This document shows positions 7,624 through 16,555 of a stretch of DNA of 64,000 nt, piece by piece. The position numbers and the translations under genes were made by a program. The stretch lies in the NCBI RefSeq assembly GCF_002197665.1, contig NZ_NBBJ01000005.1, forward strand, positions 62,001-126,000. Reading direction: 5' to 3'. How positions within the stretch are numbered: position 1 is the first letter of the stretch; each line of letters begins with the position of its first letter. Under the pieces are notes generated by a model, which saw only the letters and a program-made list of their open reading frames with translations, was not told where the DNA came from and searched no databases. This stretch comes from Sphingomonas mucosissima (GTDB lineage: Bacteria; Pseudomonadota; Alphaproteobacteria; Sphingomonadales; Sphingomonadaceae).

Positions 7624-8619
7624 ATGGATGATGTCGATACTTCGCGGCGCGGCCTGCTAGGCGGTGCGGTGCTGGGGCTGGCGGCGGCGTCGACCCCTGC
7701 CGCTGCGCAGGGGGGAAAGGCAAGCGGTACGCCGCGCGCCAGCTTGCGCGATCCGCGCACCAGCTATCGGCGGGAACCGTTTCCCGAGCAGCGCCAGCCT
7801 TGGCCGGCGCTGGCGAGCAAGATGAACCCGCGACCCGATCATGGCGAGACGAGCTATCGCGGGTCCGGAAAACTGACCGGGCGCCGTGCGCTGATCACGG
7901 GTGGTGACAGCGGGATCGGCCGCGCCGCAGCGATCGCGTTCGCGCGTGAAGGCGCGGACGTCGCGATCAACTATTACCCGTCGGAGGATCCCGATGCGCG
8001 CGAGGTGAAGGCGCTGATCGAACAGGCGGGGCGCAAGGCGTTGCTGCTGCCGGCGGATATCCGGACGCAAAAAGCGTGCGAGGATACGGTGCGCAAGGCG
8101 ATCGCCGGGCTGGGCGGGCTCGACATTCTCGTCAACAATGCAGCCTATCAGCAGAGCAAAGCCGACATCATGGAGATTTCGGACGAGCAATTCGTGCGAA
8201 CCTATGAGACGAATGTGTATCACGTCTTCCGGTTCAGCAAGGCGGCCGTCCCCTCGCTGCCGCCGGGGGCGGTGATCATCAACACGGTGTCGGTGAATTC
8301 CTATGATCCCGGCGAAGAGCTGATTGACTATGCTTCCACGAAGGCCGCGATCCTGAACCTGACCAAGGGCATGGCGAAGCAACTGGCGAAAAAGGGCATA
8401 AGGGTGAACGCCGTGTCGCCGGGTCCGATCTGGACGCCGCTGCAAGTGGCCGGTGGTCAATTGCCCGGCACCATGGGCGAATTTGGGCAAGACACGCCGC
8501 TCGGGCGGGCGGGGCAACCGGCCGAGCTTGCCTCGCTATACGTCACGCTTGCAGCCGACGACGTGAGCTTTTCGACCGGCACGGTGGTCGGCGCCCACGG
8601 CGGCAGCGGCAACCCGTGA
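7624..8619 (+). CDS. SDR-family oxidoreductase with Tat signal
   Basis: A 331-residue short-chain dehydrogenase. The N-terminus SRRGLLGGAVLGLAAAS is a twin-arginine signal with cleavage near AAAQG, so the enzyme is likely exported folded with cofactor. After a linker (residues 30-85) the Rossmann fold begins with TGGDSGIGRA, then NNAAYQ, and the catalytic YASTK. Homologues without a signal (the YhdF/YhxC 'general stress protein 39' group) act on unknown carbonyl substrates. GGAG is 8 bases before the ATG. It runs into the convergent helicase gene 14 bases later. Confidence 0.85.
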   Translation: MDDVDTSRRGLLGGAVLGLAAASTPAAAQGGKASGTPRASLRDPRTSYRREPFPEQRQPWPALASKMNPRPDHGETSYRGSGKLTGRRALITGGDSGIGRAAAIAFAREGADVAINYYPSEDPDAREVKALIEQAGRKALLLPADIRTQKACEDTVRKAIAGLGGLDILVNNAAYQQSKADIMEISDEQFVRTYETNVYHVFRFSKAAVPSLPPGAVIINTVSVNSYDPGEELIDYASTKAAILNLTKGMAKQLAKKGIRVNAVSPGPIWTPLQVAGGQLPGTMGEFGQDTPLGRAGQPAELASLYVTLAADDVSFSTGTVVGAHGGSGNP

Positions 8620-8633
8620 CGCCCGGGGCGGCG

Positions 8634-11600
8634 CTACGCCAGTAGCGCCGCCAACCGCGCGAGCCGCTCGGCAGGATCGTTCAGTGCCTCCTTCAGCAGC
8701 AAGCGCCCATCCTTTTCGAGCAGACCGTCGATCTGCGCCGCTTCCGAGCTGCCGTTGCGCGGGGTGAGCGCGATGGCTGCCGGACCTGCATCGATCCGCG
8801 CGATGTTCAGCCCCCGGGCGCGCTCGCGCACGCGGGCGATGGACATGAGCAGCGCGGCTTCGTCCGGAAGCTCGCCGAAGCGATCCTCGAGCTCGGCCTC
8901 GAATGCGTCCAGCTCCGCATCGCTGCGCAGGCGGCCTAGACGCGCGTACAGGCTGATGCGCAGATCCTCCTCCGGGATCCACTCCTCCGGCAGCCGCCCG
9001 TCAATGCCGAGTTGCAGTTCGGGCGTCCAGCGCTCCACCGTGTCGCCCCGTTCCGTACGCAACGCGTCTTCGAGCAACTGCTGGTACAATTCCACGCCGA
9101 TCAGCCGCATATGCCCGGCTTGGGTATCGCCGAGGAGATCGCCGGCGCCGCGCATGTCGAGATCGCGCGCGCTGATCGCGAATCCTGCGCCCAGCCGATC
9201 AAAGGCTTCCAGCGTCCGAAGCCGCTTCAACGTGCGCGGTGAAATCGCGTCATCGGCATCGGTGAACAGCAGCACCTGACCCCGGCGGTGCCCGCGCCCG
9301 ACGCGGCCGCGCAGCTGATGAAGCTGCGACAGGCCGAAGCGGTCGGCATGAACGATCGCCATCGTATTGGCGCGCGGCACGTCCAACCCGGCCTCGATGA
9401 TGTTGGTCGCCAGCAGGACGTCGCCATCGCCCCGGCCGAAGCGCACCATTGTGTCGTCGATCTCGGCGGCAGGCATCTTGCCATGGGCTTGCAACAGCTC
9501 CAGCTCCGGCACGAGACGGGCGAGTTGTTCCGCCAGCGGCTCCATGTCGGAAATGCGGGGTACGACGATGAAGCTCTGGCCGCCGCGCGCACGCTCGCGA
9601 AGCAGCGCGCTTCGTAGCGTCGCAGGCGCGAACGCCGATACGGCGGTGCGGATCGGCTGGCGCCGTGCCGGAGGGGTGGCGATCACCGACAATTGTCGCA
9701 GCCCGACGAGGGCGGATTGCAGCGTGCGGGGGATGGGCGTGGCCGAGAGCGTGAGGATGTGACCGGCGGAAAGATCCTGTAGCTTCTTCTTGTCTGCCGC
9801 GCCGAACCGCTGCTCCTCATCAATGATGACGAGCGCGAGATCCTTGTACACCACGCCCTTGCCCGCAACGGCGCCGGTGCCGATCACGACCTGAATGGTG
9901 CCATCGGCGAGCCCAGCCTTGACGCGTCGCTTCTCCGCGTCGGTGGACAGGCGGGAGAGGCCAGCGACGCCGATGCCCGTCCCCTCGAAGCGCGCGGCGA
10001 AGCTTTCCAGATGTTGACGCGCGAGCACGGTCGTCGGGGCCGCCACGGCGACCTGCTTGCCAGCAAGGGCAGCGACGGCAGCCGCGCGCAGCGCCACCTC
10101 CGTCTTGCCAAAGCCCACATCACCGATGACCAGCCGGTCCATCGGCTTGCCCGAGGCGAGATCGCTTCGCACCGCTTCAATGGCGCCGAGCTGATCGGCC
10201 GTTTCGGAGAAGGGGAAACCGGCAGCGAAGCGCTCGTAAGCGGCGGGAGAGGGATCAAGCCCTGGCGCCGTGCGGGCCTCCCGCTCGGCGGCGAGCTGCG
10301 TCAGCTGTCGCGCGGTTTCGGCGATCGCCACGGCGATTTCGCCGCGGCGCTCCTGCCAGGTTCGGCCATCGAGGCTGTCCAGCGTGACGGCATCGTCCTC
10401 GGCACCATAGCGCCACAGGCGATCCGCCTCGGCGACCGGCACTAGTCGCACCGATTCCTTTGCATAGGTCAGCTTGATCGTGTCGCCGCCGCTGCCGTCG
10501 GTGCTTGGCAGCGGTTCGATGCCGGCGACCACGCCAATGCCGTGATCCTCATGGATGACCGTATCGCCCACACGGATCTCGGCGGTTTGCACAAACGACA
10601 AGTCGACCCGCTCCGCGGCGCCGTCCTGGCGTTCCGCCCGGCTGCCGAGCAGATCGGCAGCAGCAACCGCCAAGACGCCCTCGCGCCGGAATCCGCGGTC
10701 TGCAGGCGCAGCAAGCGTGAGGAACGTACCCTTGGGCGCATCCAGCACGGCACGCCAATCAGCGGCGGATTGCGCGCTTGTGTTCAGCCGCTTCTCGATC
10801 CGACGAGCAAGGAACCGCAGATCACGTTCCGTACCCAGAAGGACCAGTCGCTCGTCGGCGTCCAAGGTCTGCTTCGCCACCTTTGCGAAAGCTGCCAGCG
10901 GCGAACGCTGCTCAACGAAGCGGGCGGGCGGCTCGCCTTGCCGACCGAGCGGCTCCGTCCGGCGGCCATGCAGCGCCTTGGTCCAACGCGCGTCATCCGC
11001 GATGTCGCGGGCTGCTCGCCGGCTGCCCCGCCGCGCAGCGTCGCTGCTCAACGCCAAAAGGCGCCGGCGGCGTTCGTCCGCACGATCGGTGATCACAATT
11101 ACCGCGTCGGGGAGATGATCGACCAACGTCACGCGCTTGTCGCCAAGCGGCGGTTCGGCGACACGGCCGAGTTCATGCGCCTCGACATCGTCGATGCTGC
11201 GCTGATCAGACGGATCGTAGAAGCGGAGGCTGGTGATCGTGCCGTCTGTGGCCTCGATCCGCAGCGGCGCCTCCACATCGGCCGGAAACACATCCAGCAC
11301 CTGGCCACGCACGGCCACTTCACCGGGCTCGTCCACGCGCTCGTCCGACACATAGCCGAGGCCGATCAGTTCCTCGTGCAATTGGGTCAGATCGCAGGCT
11401 TCGCCGACCGCTACTGACGGCGGCTTCGTGTCAAAGGCGCCCGGCGGCGGGTAGGCGCGGGCCAGTGCCTCGCCCGAGGTCACAAGCGCGATCCGCGGGC
11501 GCTTCGTGGCGGCCAACGTCTGGCGAACCGATCGGAGCGCCGACACGCGCTGGCCGACGTTGGCGGGCGAAGGGGGGGCTTCGTCGCCGGGCAGCGCGTC

Positions 11601-11837
11601 CGTCCCGGGACAGAACAGAATAAGCGCGTCCGGCATGATAGCCGTCAGCATGCGCGTCAGCGCCAAGGCGCGCGCCTCATCGGCGACGGCGACGATCACG
11701 TCGTCTGATGCGAGAAGCGGGGCGATCCCCGCCGCGGTTTCCGCAATGCTCATCGGCGAGGGAGGCAGATCGCCGAACGGCAGCAAGGCGGACGTTTCCG
11801 CGTCGGAAGATCGGGACATTCCAGGAGCAGGATCCAC
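8634..11837 (-). CDS. Mfd-like transcription-repair coupling helicase, short divergent form
   Basis: A 1067-residue protein from GTG 11837 (an ATG at 11819 is possible). The N-terminal UvrB-like region includes ALPGDEAPPSPANVGQR and EVAVRGQVLDVFPADVEA. The CarD-like RNA polymerase-interacting domain starts near residue 427 (IRVGDTVIHEDHGIGVV). The helicase has GDVGFGKTE (Walker A, about 569), DEEQRFG (box II, about 672), SATPIPRTL and QLRGRVGRG (motif VI). DEEQRFG favours Mfd over RecG. It is about 80 residues shorter than E. coli Mfd, with most of the deficit before the polymerase-interacting domain. It may be the only Mfd here or a paralogue of a full-length one elsewhere. Its GTG overlaps the phosphoesterase stop by one base, implying translational coupling. 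Confidence 0.8.
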   Translation of the reverse strand: MDPAPGMSRSSDAETSALLPFGDLPPSPMSIAETAAGIAPLLASDDVIVAVADEARALALTRMLTAIMPDALILFCPGTDALPGDEAPPSPANVGQRVSALRSVRQTLAATKRPRIALVTSGEALARAYPPPGAFDTKPPSVAVGEACDLTQLHEELIGLGYVSDERVDEPGEVAVRGQVLDVFPADVEAPLRIEATDGTITSLRFYDPSDQRSIDDVEAHELGRVAEPPLGDKRVTLVDHLPDAVIVITDRADERRRRLLALSSDAARRGSRRAARDIADDARWTKALHGRRTEPLGRQGEPPARFVEQRSPLAAFAKVAKQTLDADERLVLLGTERDLRFLARRIEKRLNTSAQSAADWRAVLDAPKGTFLTLAAPADRGFRREGVLAVAAADLLGSRAERQDGAAERVDLSFVQTAEIRVGDTVIHEDHGIGVVAGIEPLPSTDGSGGDTIKLTYAKESVRLVPVAEADRLWRYGAEDDAVTLDSLDGRTWQERRGEIAVAIAETARQLTQLAAEREARTAPGLDPSPAAYERFAAGFPFSETADQLGAIEAVRSDLASGKPMDRLVIGDVGFGKTEVALRAAAVAALAGKQVAVAAPTTVLARQHLESFAARFEGTGIGVAGLSRLSTDAEKRRVKAGLADGTIQVVIGTGAVAGKGVVYKDLALVIIDEEQRFGAADKKKLQDLSAGHILTLSATPIPRTLQSALVGLRQLSVIATPPARRQPIRTAVSAFAPATLRSALLRERARGGQSFIVVPRISDMEPLAEQLARLVPELELLQAHGKMPAAEIDDTMVRFGRGDGDVLLATNIIEAGLDVPRANTMAIVHADRFGLSQLHQLRGRVGRGHRRGQVLLFTDADDAISPRTLKRLRTLEAFDRLGAGFAISARDLDMRGAGDLLGDTQAGHMRLIGVELYQQLLEDALRTERGDTVERWTPELQLGIDGRLPEEWIPEEDLRISLYARLGRLRSDAELDAFEAELEDRFGELPDEAALLMSIARVRERARGLNIARIDAGPAAIALTPRNGSSEAAQIDGLLEKDGRLLLKEALNDPAERLARLAALLA

Positions 11838-12373
11838 TATGATGAGGTCGCACGAACGGGCGGCACGCCGCCACGTTCCCGCGCAGGTCGTTTTGCCAGA
11901 AGATCAATGAGCGTGACCGGGGCGAACTCGTGAACGTCCGAGCCCACGTCGAACTGGCGGCGCATCGGCGCGAGGCGCCCGTGGCTGTGCCCGTGGAGAT
12001 TGATCGCGCCGCGATGCTGGCCGTTCCACGAGCGGAACGGGTAATGACAAAGAACGAGGCGTTGGCCGTCGATTTCCAGTTCGGCATAGTCTGCCGTGCT
12101 TGCCCAGCCGGATGCCGCCAGCGTGCCGTCCGGGTCGTTGTTACCGCGAATGAGGTGCTTGGTGCCGTTCAGCGTGGCGAGCAGCGCCGGGACGTCTGCC
12201 GCGCGGCGGGCCACGTCGCCAAGGTGCCAGACCACGTCATCAGGGGCGACCGTGGCATTCCAGCGCTCAATCAGCGTTTTGTCCATCTCGGCAACGCTGC
12301 CGAAGGGGCGGCGCCAAATATTGATCGTGCGATGGTCGCCGAAATGAGTGTCCGCGGAGAAGAAGACTGCCAT
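11837..12373 (-). CDS. Calcineurin-like metallophosphoesterase
   Basis: A 178-residue phosphoesterase with the family's metal ligands in order: FSADTHFGD (DxH), VWHLGDVARR (GD), IRGNNDPDG (GNND), LCHYPF and LHGHSHG (GHxH). The length suits a single-domain enzyme of the YfcE/ligase-associated kind. The substrate is unknown. The stop codon TAG shares its last base with the GTG of the Mfd-like gene, so the two form an operon and the phosphoesterase may take part in nucleic-acid metabolism; that link is inference from position only. Confidence 0.85.
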   Translation of the reverse strand: MAVFFSADTHFGDHRTINIWRRPFGSVAEMDKTLIERWNATVAPDDVVWHLGDVARRAADVPALLATLNGTKHLIRGNNDPDGTLAASGWASTADYAELEIDGQRLVLCHYPFRSWNGQHRGAINLHGHSHGRLAPMRRQFDVGSDVHEFAPVTLIDLLAKRPARERGGVPPVRATSS

Positions 12374-12534
12374 GTTCAGCGCGAGCGCCGCGGCGCGAGA
12401 AGGGCGCGCAGATGCCTGGCGGCAGCAACGTCGGGACAGGCAAAGCCTCGGGCGAAAGGGGTCATAAAAGGCGAACGAGCGATACTTCGGCGAGTTCAGC
12501 GGGCGCCGCGTGGATCAGATAAGGCGACGGCGGC

Positions 12535-12559
12535 GGAACTTCCCCTCGGCACGTCGTTT
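12535..12559 (+). promoter_or_regulatory. EcfG-like promoter upstream of the SWIB gene
   Basis: GGAAC (12535-12539), a 15-base spacer, then CGTTT (12555-12559), an exact match to both boxes of the general-stress promoter. It is 56 bases before the SWIB start, giving a leader of about 45-50 bases. This is the clearest of the EcfG-like sites in the window. Confidence 0.6.
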
Positions 12560-12615
12560 AATCACGCTGAATTGGCGGCTATCCACTGTTAGGATCAGCG
12601 AGCGAGGAGAGACTG

Positions 12616-12957
12616 ATGGCCCGGACGGCAGAAAAGCGCGGCAAGGACGAGACAAAGGCTGCGGAGAAGAAGGTAAAAGCTACCGGCAAGCCAGCAGGCG
12701 GTGCCCGCGGCGGCATCACGGCTCCCGTAACGCCCTCTCCAGAGCTTGCCGAGATCGTCGGCAAGAACGACCTTCCGCGCAGCGAAGTGGTCAAGAAGGT
12801 CTGGGAATATATCAAGAAGAACGACCTTCAGGACGCCAAGGACCGCCGCCAGATCAACGCGGATGACAAGCTGGAGAAGATCTTCGGCAAGAAATCAGCC
12901 AGCATGTTCGAAATGAACAAACATCTGAGCAAGCATCTTTCCGCCAAGAAGGACTGA
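12616..12957 (+). CDS. SWIB/MDM2-domain protein
   Basis: A 113-residue basic protein. Residues 1-35 are Lys/Ala-rich and disordered-looking; residues 36-113 are a full SWIB domain (TPSPELAEIVGKNDLPRSEV, then KKVWEYIKKNDLQD, INADDKLEKIFGKKS, MFEMNKHLSKHL). SWIB is best known from eukaryotic SWI/SNF remodellers and MDM2; in bacteria it occurs in chlamydiae and in scattered proteobacteria, where a role in nucleoid or topoisomerase function is suspected but unproven. GAGGAGAG lies just before the ATG. An EcfG-like promoter suggests it is made under stress. Confidence 0.9.
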   Translation: MARTAEKRGKDETKAAEKKVKATGKPAGGARGGITAPVTPSPELAEIVGKNDLPRSEVVKKVWEYIKKNDLQDAKDRRQINADDKLEKIFGKKSASMFEMNKHLSKHLSAKKD

Positions 12958-12972
12958 CCCGGCCGCAGCGTT

Positions 12973-13001
12973 GCATCTCCCGCGCAAGCTGCGGGAGGTG
13001 C
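12973..13001. terminator. Hairpin between the convergent SWIB and OsmC genes
   Basis: GCATCTCCCGC (12973-12983) pairs with GCGGGAGGTGC (12991-13001), 11 bp with one G-U pair and a 7-base loop, 16 bases after the SWIB stop. No T-run follows. The position between convergent genes supports a terminator role. Confidence 0.5.
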
Positions 13002-13081
13002 GATGCTGGCGGACGAGGTGCCGCGTGGTCGGCGCATCGCTCTTCGCGTCCGAGGCGGGGAAGAGTTGCTGATGGCCGTGG

Positions 13082-13549
13082 TCAGACCGTGGCGATGGTG
13101 GGCGCAGCGCGCACCGGAAAGTTCACCGAACGTGCGATGAAGCACATTTCGTGGGCGTTTTCGTGCAGAGCGCGTGCGAGGTCAGCGCTTGAACCTTGCG
13201 ATATGATGACGTGCGGCCGAAGCGTCACGCTTTCGAATTGACCTGCGCCGCTCGCCTCCTCGATCATAACGCCCTCCGGCCGATCGGTGTAGCTTTCCAC
13301 GATCACGCCCGCCTGCGCGCACAGGCCCAGATACCAAAGCTTGTGGCATGCAGCCAAGGAAGCAACGAGCAGTTCCTCGGGGTTCCAGCGCTTCGGGTCG
13401 CCGCGGAAGCTTGGGTCGGACGATCCGTCGATCGGCGGCTTCCCCCGCGACGAGATGCGATGCTCCCGGCCATAACTAGAGAGGGTGCGGGTGCCCCGAC
13501 CGGCATTGCCGGTCCATTCAAGCTCCACGATGTAGCTGTGCATCTTCAT
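13082..13549 (-). CDS. OsmC-family protein
   Basis: A 155-residue protein from ATG 13549; the frame stays open upstream but that part lacks any family similarity. The layout is OsmC: WTGNAGRGTRTLSSYGREH, NPEELLVASLAACHKLWYLG with the first catalytic Cys, and HENAHEMCFIARSVNFPV with the second. OsmC-type peroxiredoxins reduce organic hydroperoxides through these two thiols in the cytoplasm; this branch (SACCHKL-like AACHKLWYLG) is broader in function. It follows the CoA-transferase stop-to-start gap by 34 bases on the same strand, so it is probably cotranscribed with it. Confidence 0.9.
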   Translation of the reverse strand: MKMHSYIVELEWTGNAGRGTRTLSSYGREHRISSRGKPPIDGSSDPSFRGDPKRWNPEELLVASLAACHKLWYLGLCAQAGVIVESYTDRPEGVMIEEASGAGQFESVTLRPHVIISQGSSADLARALHENAHEMCFIARSVNFPVRAAPTIATV

Positions 13550-13583
13550 CCCAGGGCCTGACGTGCCTCCGTGTTGCTGCGGG

Positions 13584-14750
13584 TCAGCCGGCGCTGTCTG
13601 CCGCCGCGAGGTCGAGCTCGGCGCGGATCGCTGCGCCGTCGGCGTCCAGCGCCGGCGCCCGGCGAAGCGGGGGGCGCGGCACGCCGAAATCAATCGGCGA
13701 TGCAGGTACCCTGATCGTTTCCCCCGCGTCGTCGGCGACATCGACATAACAGCCGGCGGCAAGCGCCTGCGCATCCTGCGTCGTCTGACCAACCGAAAGC
13801 ACGGGCGAGAAAACCAGCTTCTCGCGGGTAAGGGCAGCGCGGGCTTCCGCCCAGCTCATCTGCCCGAAGGCAGCGTCGAGAAGCGCGACCACCTCCGGCC
13901 CGTTTGCGCGGCGGGCGCGAATGGAATCGAAGCGAGGATCGTCGACCAGATAGGTTCGGCCAATCACCGCAGCGAAGCGGGGCCAATCGTCCACACCTTG
14001 CCTGGGAACAGCAACGAACCATTGATCGTCCGCCGTCTTGAAGAAGTTGTTGAGCGGGTTCTGCGCCTCGGCACGTGGGCGGGGAGAGGCAAGTTTGCCC
14101 AATTGCAACTGTACCGAATGTTCGCTGCTCCCGGCGTAAACACCCATGCGCAGGAGCGAGGTCTCGAGCTTCTGCCCTTCGCCGGTGCGCTCGCGGTGGA
14201 ACAGCGCCGCCATGATCCCGGCTGCGAGCCCCATGGCCGACATGTGATCGCCGATGCCGGTCCGCAGTTGTGCCGGTTCGCCGCCCTTTACCGTGGTGAG
14301 CCAGCAGAGCCCCGATCGCGCCCAGAAGGCAGTGATGTCGAAGCCCGGCTTGTCGGCGTCCTCACCGACCGGGCCGTAGCCGGTGAAATTCGCAATGATC
14401 AGATCGGGCTTGATTGCCTTGAGCCGCTCCCAGGAGATGCCCAGCCGCTCCAGGCTTTGCGGCCGTGTGTTGGTGACGAATACGTCGGCCGTCGCGAGCA
14501 GGCGGCGTAGCACCTCGGCATCCTCCGGCTTGGACAAGTCGAGCATGATCGAGCGTTTGCTTCGGTTGTCATTCTCGAACACGCGGTTTTCCGCGTCATC
14601 GCGGCCGACCGAGGCGTAGAAGCCGCGGATCGGGTCGCCACCGGGCGCCTCCACCTTGATGACCTCCGCGCCCCAGTCCGCCAGCAACGCCGCGGCGCCC
14701 GGGCCCGCGACATAGGTGGCAAGTTCCACCACCCGAATGCCTTGCAACAC
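13584..14750 (-). CDS. CaiB/BaiF (class III) CoA-transferase
   Basis: A 388-residue protein starting LQGIRVVELATYVAGPGAAA, with DWGAEVIKVEAPGGDPIRGF and the conserved NRSKRSIMLDLSKPED segment. RRLLATADVFVTNTRPQSLE includes the region that carries the catalytic Asp in family III enzymes. These homodimers with interlocked chains move CoA onto carboxylic acids such as carnitine, bile acids, oxalate or 2-methyl acids, or act as racemases on acyl-CoA. The substrate is not deducible. Upstream of the OsmC gene on the same strand; a 240-bp spacer with no recognisable features (14751-14989) separates it from the broken peptidase gene. Confidence 0.85.
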   Translation of the reverse strand: MLQGIRVVELATYVAGPGAAALLADWGAEVIKVEAPGGDPIRGFYASVGRDDAENRVFENDNRSKRSIMLDLSKPEDAEVLRRLLATADVFVTNTRPQSLERLGISWERLKAIKPDLIIANFTGYGPVGEDADKPGFDITAFWARSGLCWLTTVKGGEPAQLRTGIGDHMSAMGLAAGIMAALFHRERTGEGQKLETSLLRMGVYAGSSEHSVQLQLGKLASPRPRAEAQNPLNNFFKTADDQWFVAVPRQGVDDWPRFAAVIGRTYLVDDPRFDSIRARRANGPEVVALLDAAFGQMSWAEARAALTREKLVFSPVLSVGQTTQDAQALAAGCYVDVADDAGETIRVPASPIDFGVPRPPLRRAPALDADGAAIRAELDLAAADSAG

Positions 14751-14989
14751 AGCCCTTCTCCCCGATCAGCAGCGACGATCTGCCCGCGAGGGCGCGTCGC
14801 TTGTTGGCGAACGTCGTAGCCTGCCCGTTTGCGGCCGTTCAAGGGGGAGGAGAGGGGATGAGGCGCCTGTGCGTGGAAGTGAGCGGGCTGCCTTGATGTT
14901 TCGGGTGACGGGGCGCCAGCATACACGGCAGCTCCGCCGCCCGATCAATGAGCGGCGCCGCGTCGCGAGGACACGCTGCGTCGGAGAAG

Positions 14990-16470
14990 TCAGTTCGGGG
15001 TCTGGCCGGTCACCGCGCCCGCCTGCGTCGATGGCGGCACCGGCGGGGTCGCGGAGCGAGCGTCGCTGACCGCCTCATCATACCAAGTCGCCAAATCCCG
15101 CTTCATGTCGCGAAGCGCGTCCGGGTTCAGATAGGTCATGTGGCCGGCGGGGTAATATGTGTACTTCAGGTTCGCCTGAAGCGCCGGCTCCAGCATCATG
15201 TGCCCCAGATCGTTCTCCGTGCCGAAGAACGGTGTCGCCATGTCGTAATAGCCATTGAGCGAGAGCACCTTCAGATACGGATTGGTGCGCATCGCGGCGG
15301 CGAGATCGATCGCAGTGTTGGGATTGTTCTGACTGCCGTATCCGCCGCCCGGCGCCTTGTGGGCCCAGTTCCACTTCAATCGAAGCGTCCGACGGTGCGC
15401 GCGGAATCGCGCAGCAGTTCTTTCTGGAAGCGAGCTAGATCGATGCGCAGGTTGGCGCGCTTGATGAAATCAGGGTCGAGGCCGGTGAGTTGGCTCATCT
15501 GCTGCGCGACCTGGTCGCGCTCCTGCGTCGAGATCAGCTGCCCCTTGGCGAGCGCGGCCATATACGGTCCGGTCGCAAAGGCACGTGCCTGCGCCACGAC
15601 GGTCGCGACGTCCGCGGGGCGGCTCTGCAAGCGGTTGTGGTACCAGGCAGTAGCGGCGTAGCTCGGCAGATAGTTGATATAGACCTGGTCAAGGCCGGGC
15701 TGACGATAGCCGTAGTTCATGATCGAGCTGAGCAGCATCACGCCGTTGAGCGCCATGCCACGATCCTGCAGCTGATACGCCAGAGCGCCGGCGCGCAGCG
15801 TGCCGTAGCTTTCGCCCAGGATGAACTTCGGGCTCATCCAGCGGCCGTATTTCGTGACATAGCGCATGATCGCGCGGGCGAAGACGTCCACATCCTCATC
15901 CACGCCGTAGAATTGCTCGGGTTTGGCGTCGGCGAGCGGGCGCGAATAGCCGGAGCCGATTGCATCGAGGAAGACGAGGTCGGTCTCGTCGAGCAGCGAG
16001 TCCGGGTTCGGGCCAACGTCATAGGGCGCCGGGCGAACGAATTCGGGATTGGTGGTGCGGATGCGGACGGGGGCGAAAGAGCCCATGCGCAGCCAGAAGG
16101 AGGGTGAACCCGGACCGCCGTTGAACAGGAAGGTAATCGGGCGCTTCGTGCCCGGTTTCGTCCCGTCCAGCGTGTAAGCGGTGTAGAACATCGAGGCGGT
16201 TGGCTTCCCCTCGTTGTCGCGCGTCGTCAGCGTGCCGGCCGAGGCGATGTAAGTGTGGCGCCTGCCATTGATGGTGACGCTGTCGCGGTGGCGCGTTTCG
16301 GTTTCTTCGACCGGGGCCTTCGCCCATGCGGCTTCGGCTTCTGCCTTTATCGCCTCGGCATGGGGGCGGGCCGGCTGCTGCTTGGCGTCTGCCTTGTCCT
16401 GGGCGGCGAGCGGGGCGGTGAGGACGGAAGTGGCGACGAGCGCGAGGAGGAAGTGCTTGGTCACGAACAA
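14990..16470 (-). pseudogene. S10 serine carboxypeptidase-like gene with internal deletion
   Basis: The 5' part (16470-15376) encodes a signal peptide (FLLALVATSVLTAPLAAQ), the FLFNGGPGSPSFWLRMG oxyanion region and LGESYGTLRAGAL with the catalytic Ser, then stops after TVGRFD. A second frame (15379-14990) continues with KWNWAHKAPGGGYG, NGYYDMATPFF (catalytic Asp) and AGHMTYLNPDAL (catalytic His). In intact homologues about 60-70 residues lie between these points, so roughly 200 bases plus the reading frame seem lost at about 15376. All three catalytic residues survive but on separate frames. Start is TTG 16470 or GTG 16464. Unless two peptides reassemble, the product is inactive. Confidence 0.8.
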
Positions 16471-16480
16471 CTCACTTGTA

Positions 16481-16507
16481 GATTAGGTCATCTTCATTGA
16501 CCTAATC
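16481..16507. promoter_or_regulatory. Perfect 10-bp inverted repeat upstream of the S10 peptidase
   Basis: GATTAGGTCA (16481-16490) and TGACCTAATC (16498-16507) around a 7-base centre, 11 bases upstream of the peptidase start and 49 bases after the upstream CoA-transferase stop. It is AT-richer than its surroundings and lacks a T-run, which favours an operator over a terminator. Confidence 0.45.
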
Positions 16508-16555
16508 AGGCGCAGACGCAACCGGTCTGCCCCACGCGAGACGATCGTATCTCTT

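Noticed and set aside
13550..13792. N-terminal extension of the OsmC protein
   Set aside because: It overlaps the CoA-transferase gene end, is Arg-rich as expected of an off-frame read, and the family starts at 13549.
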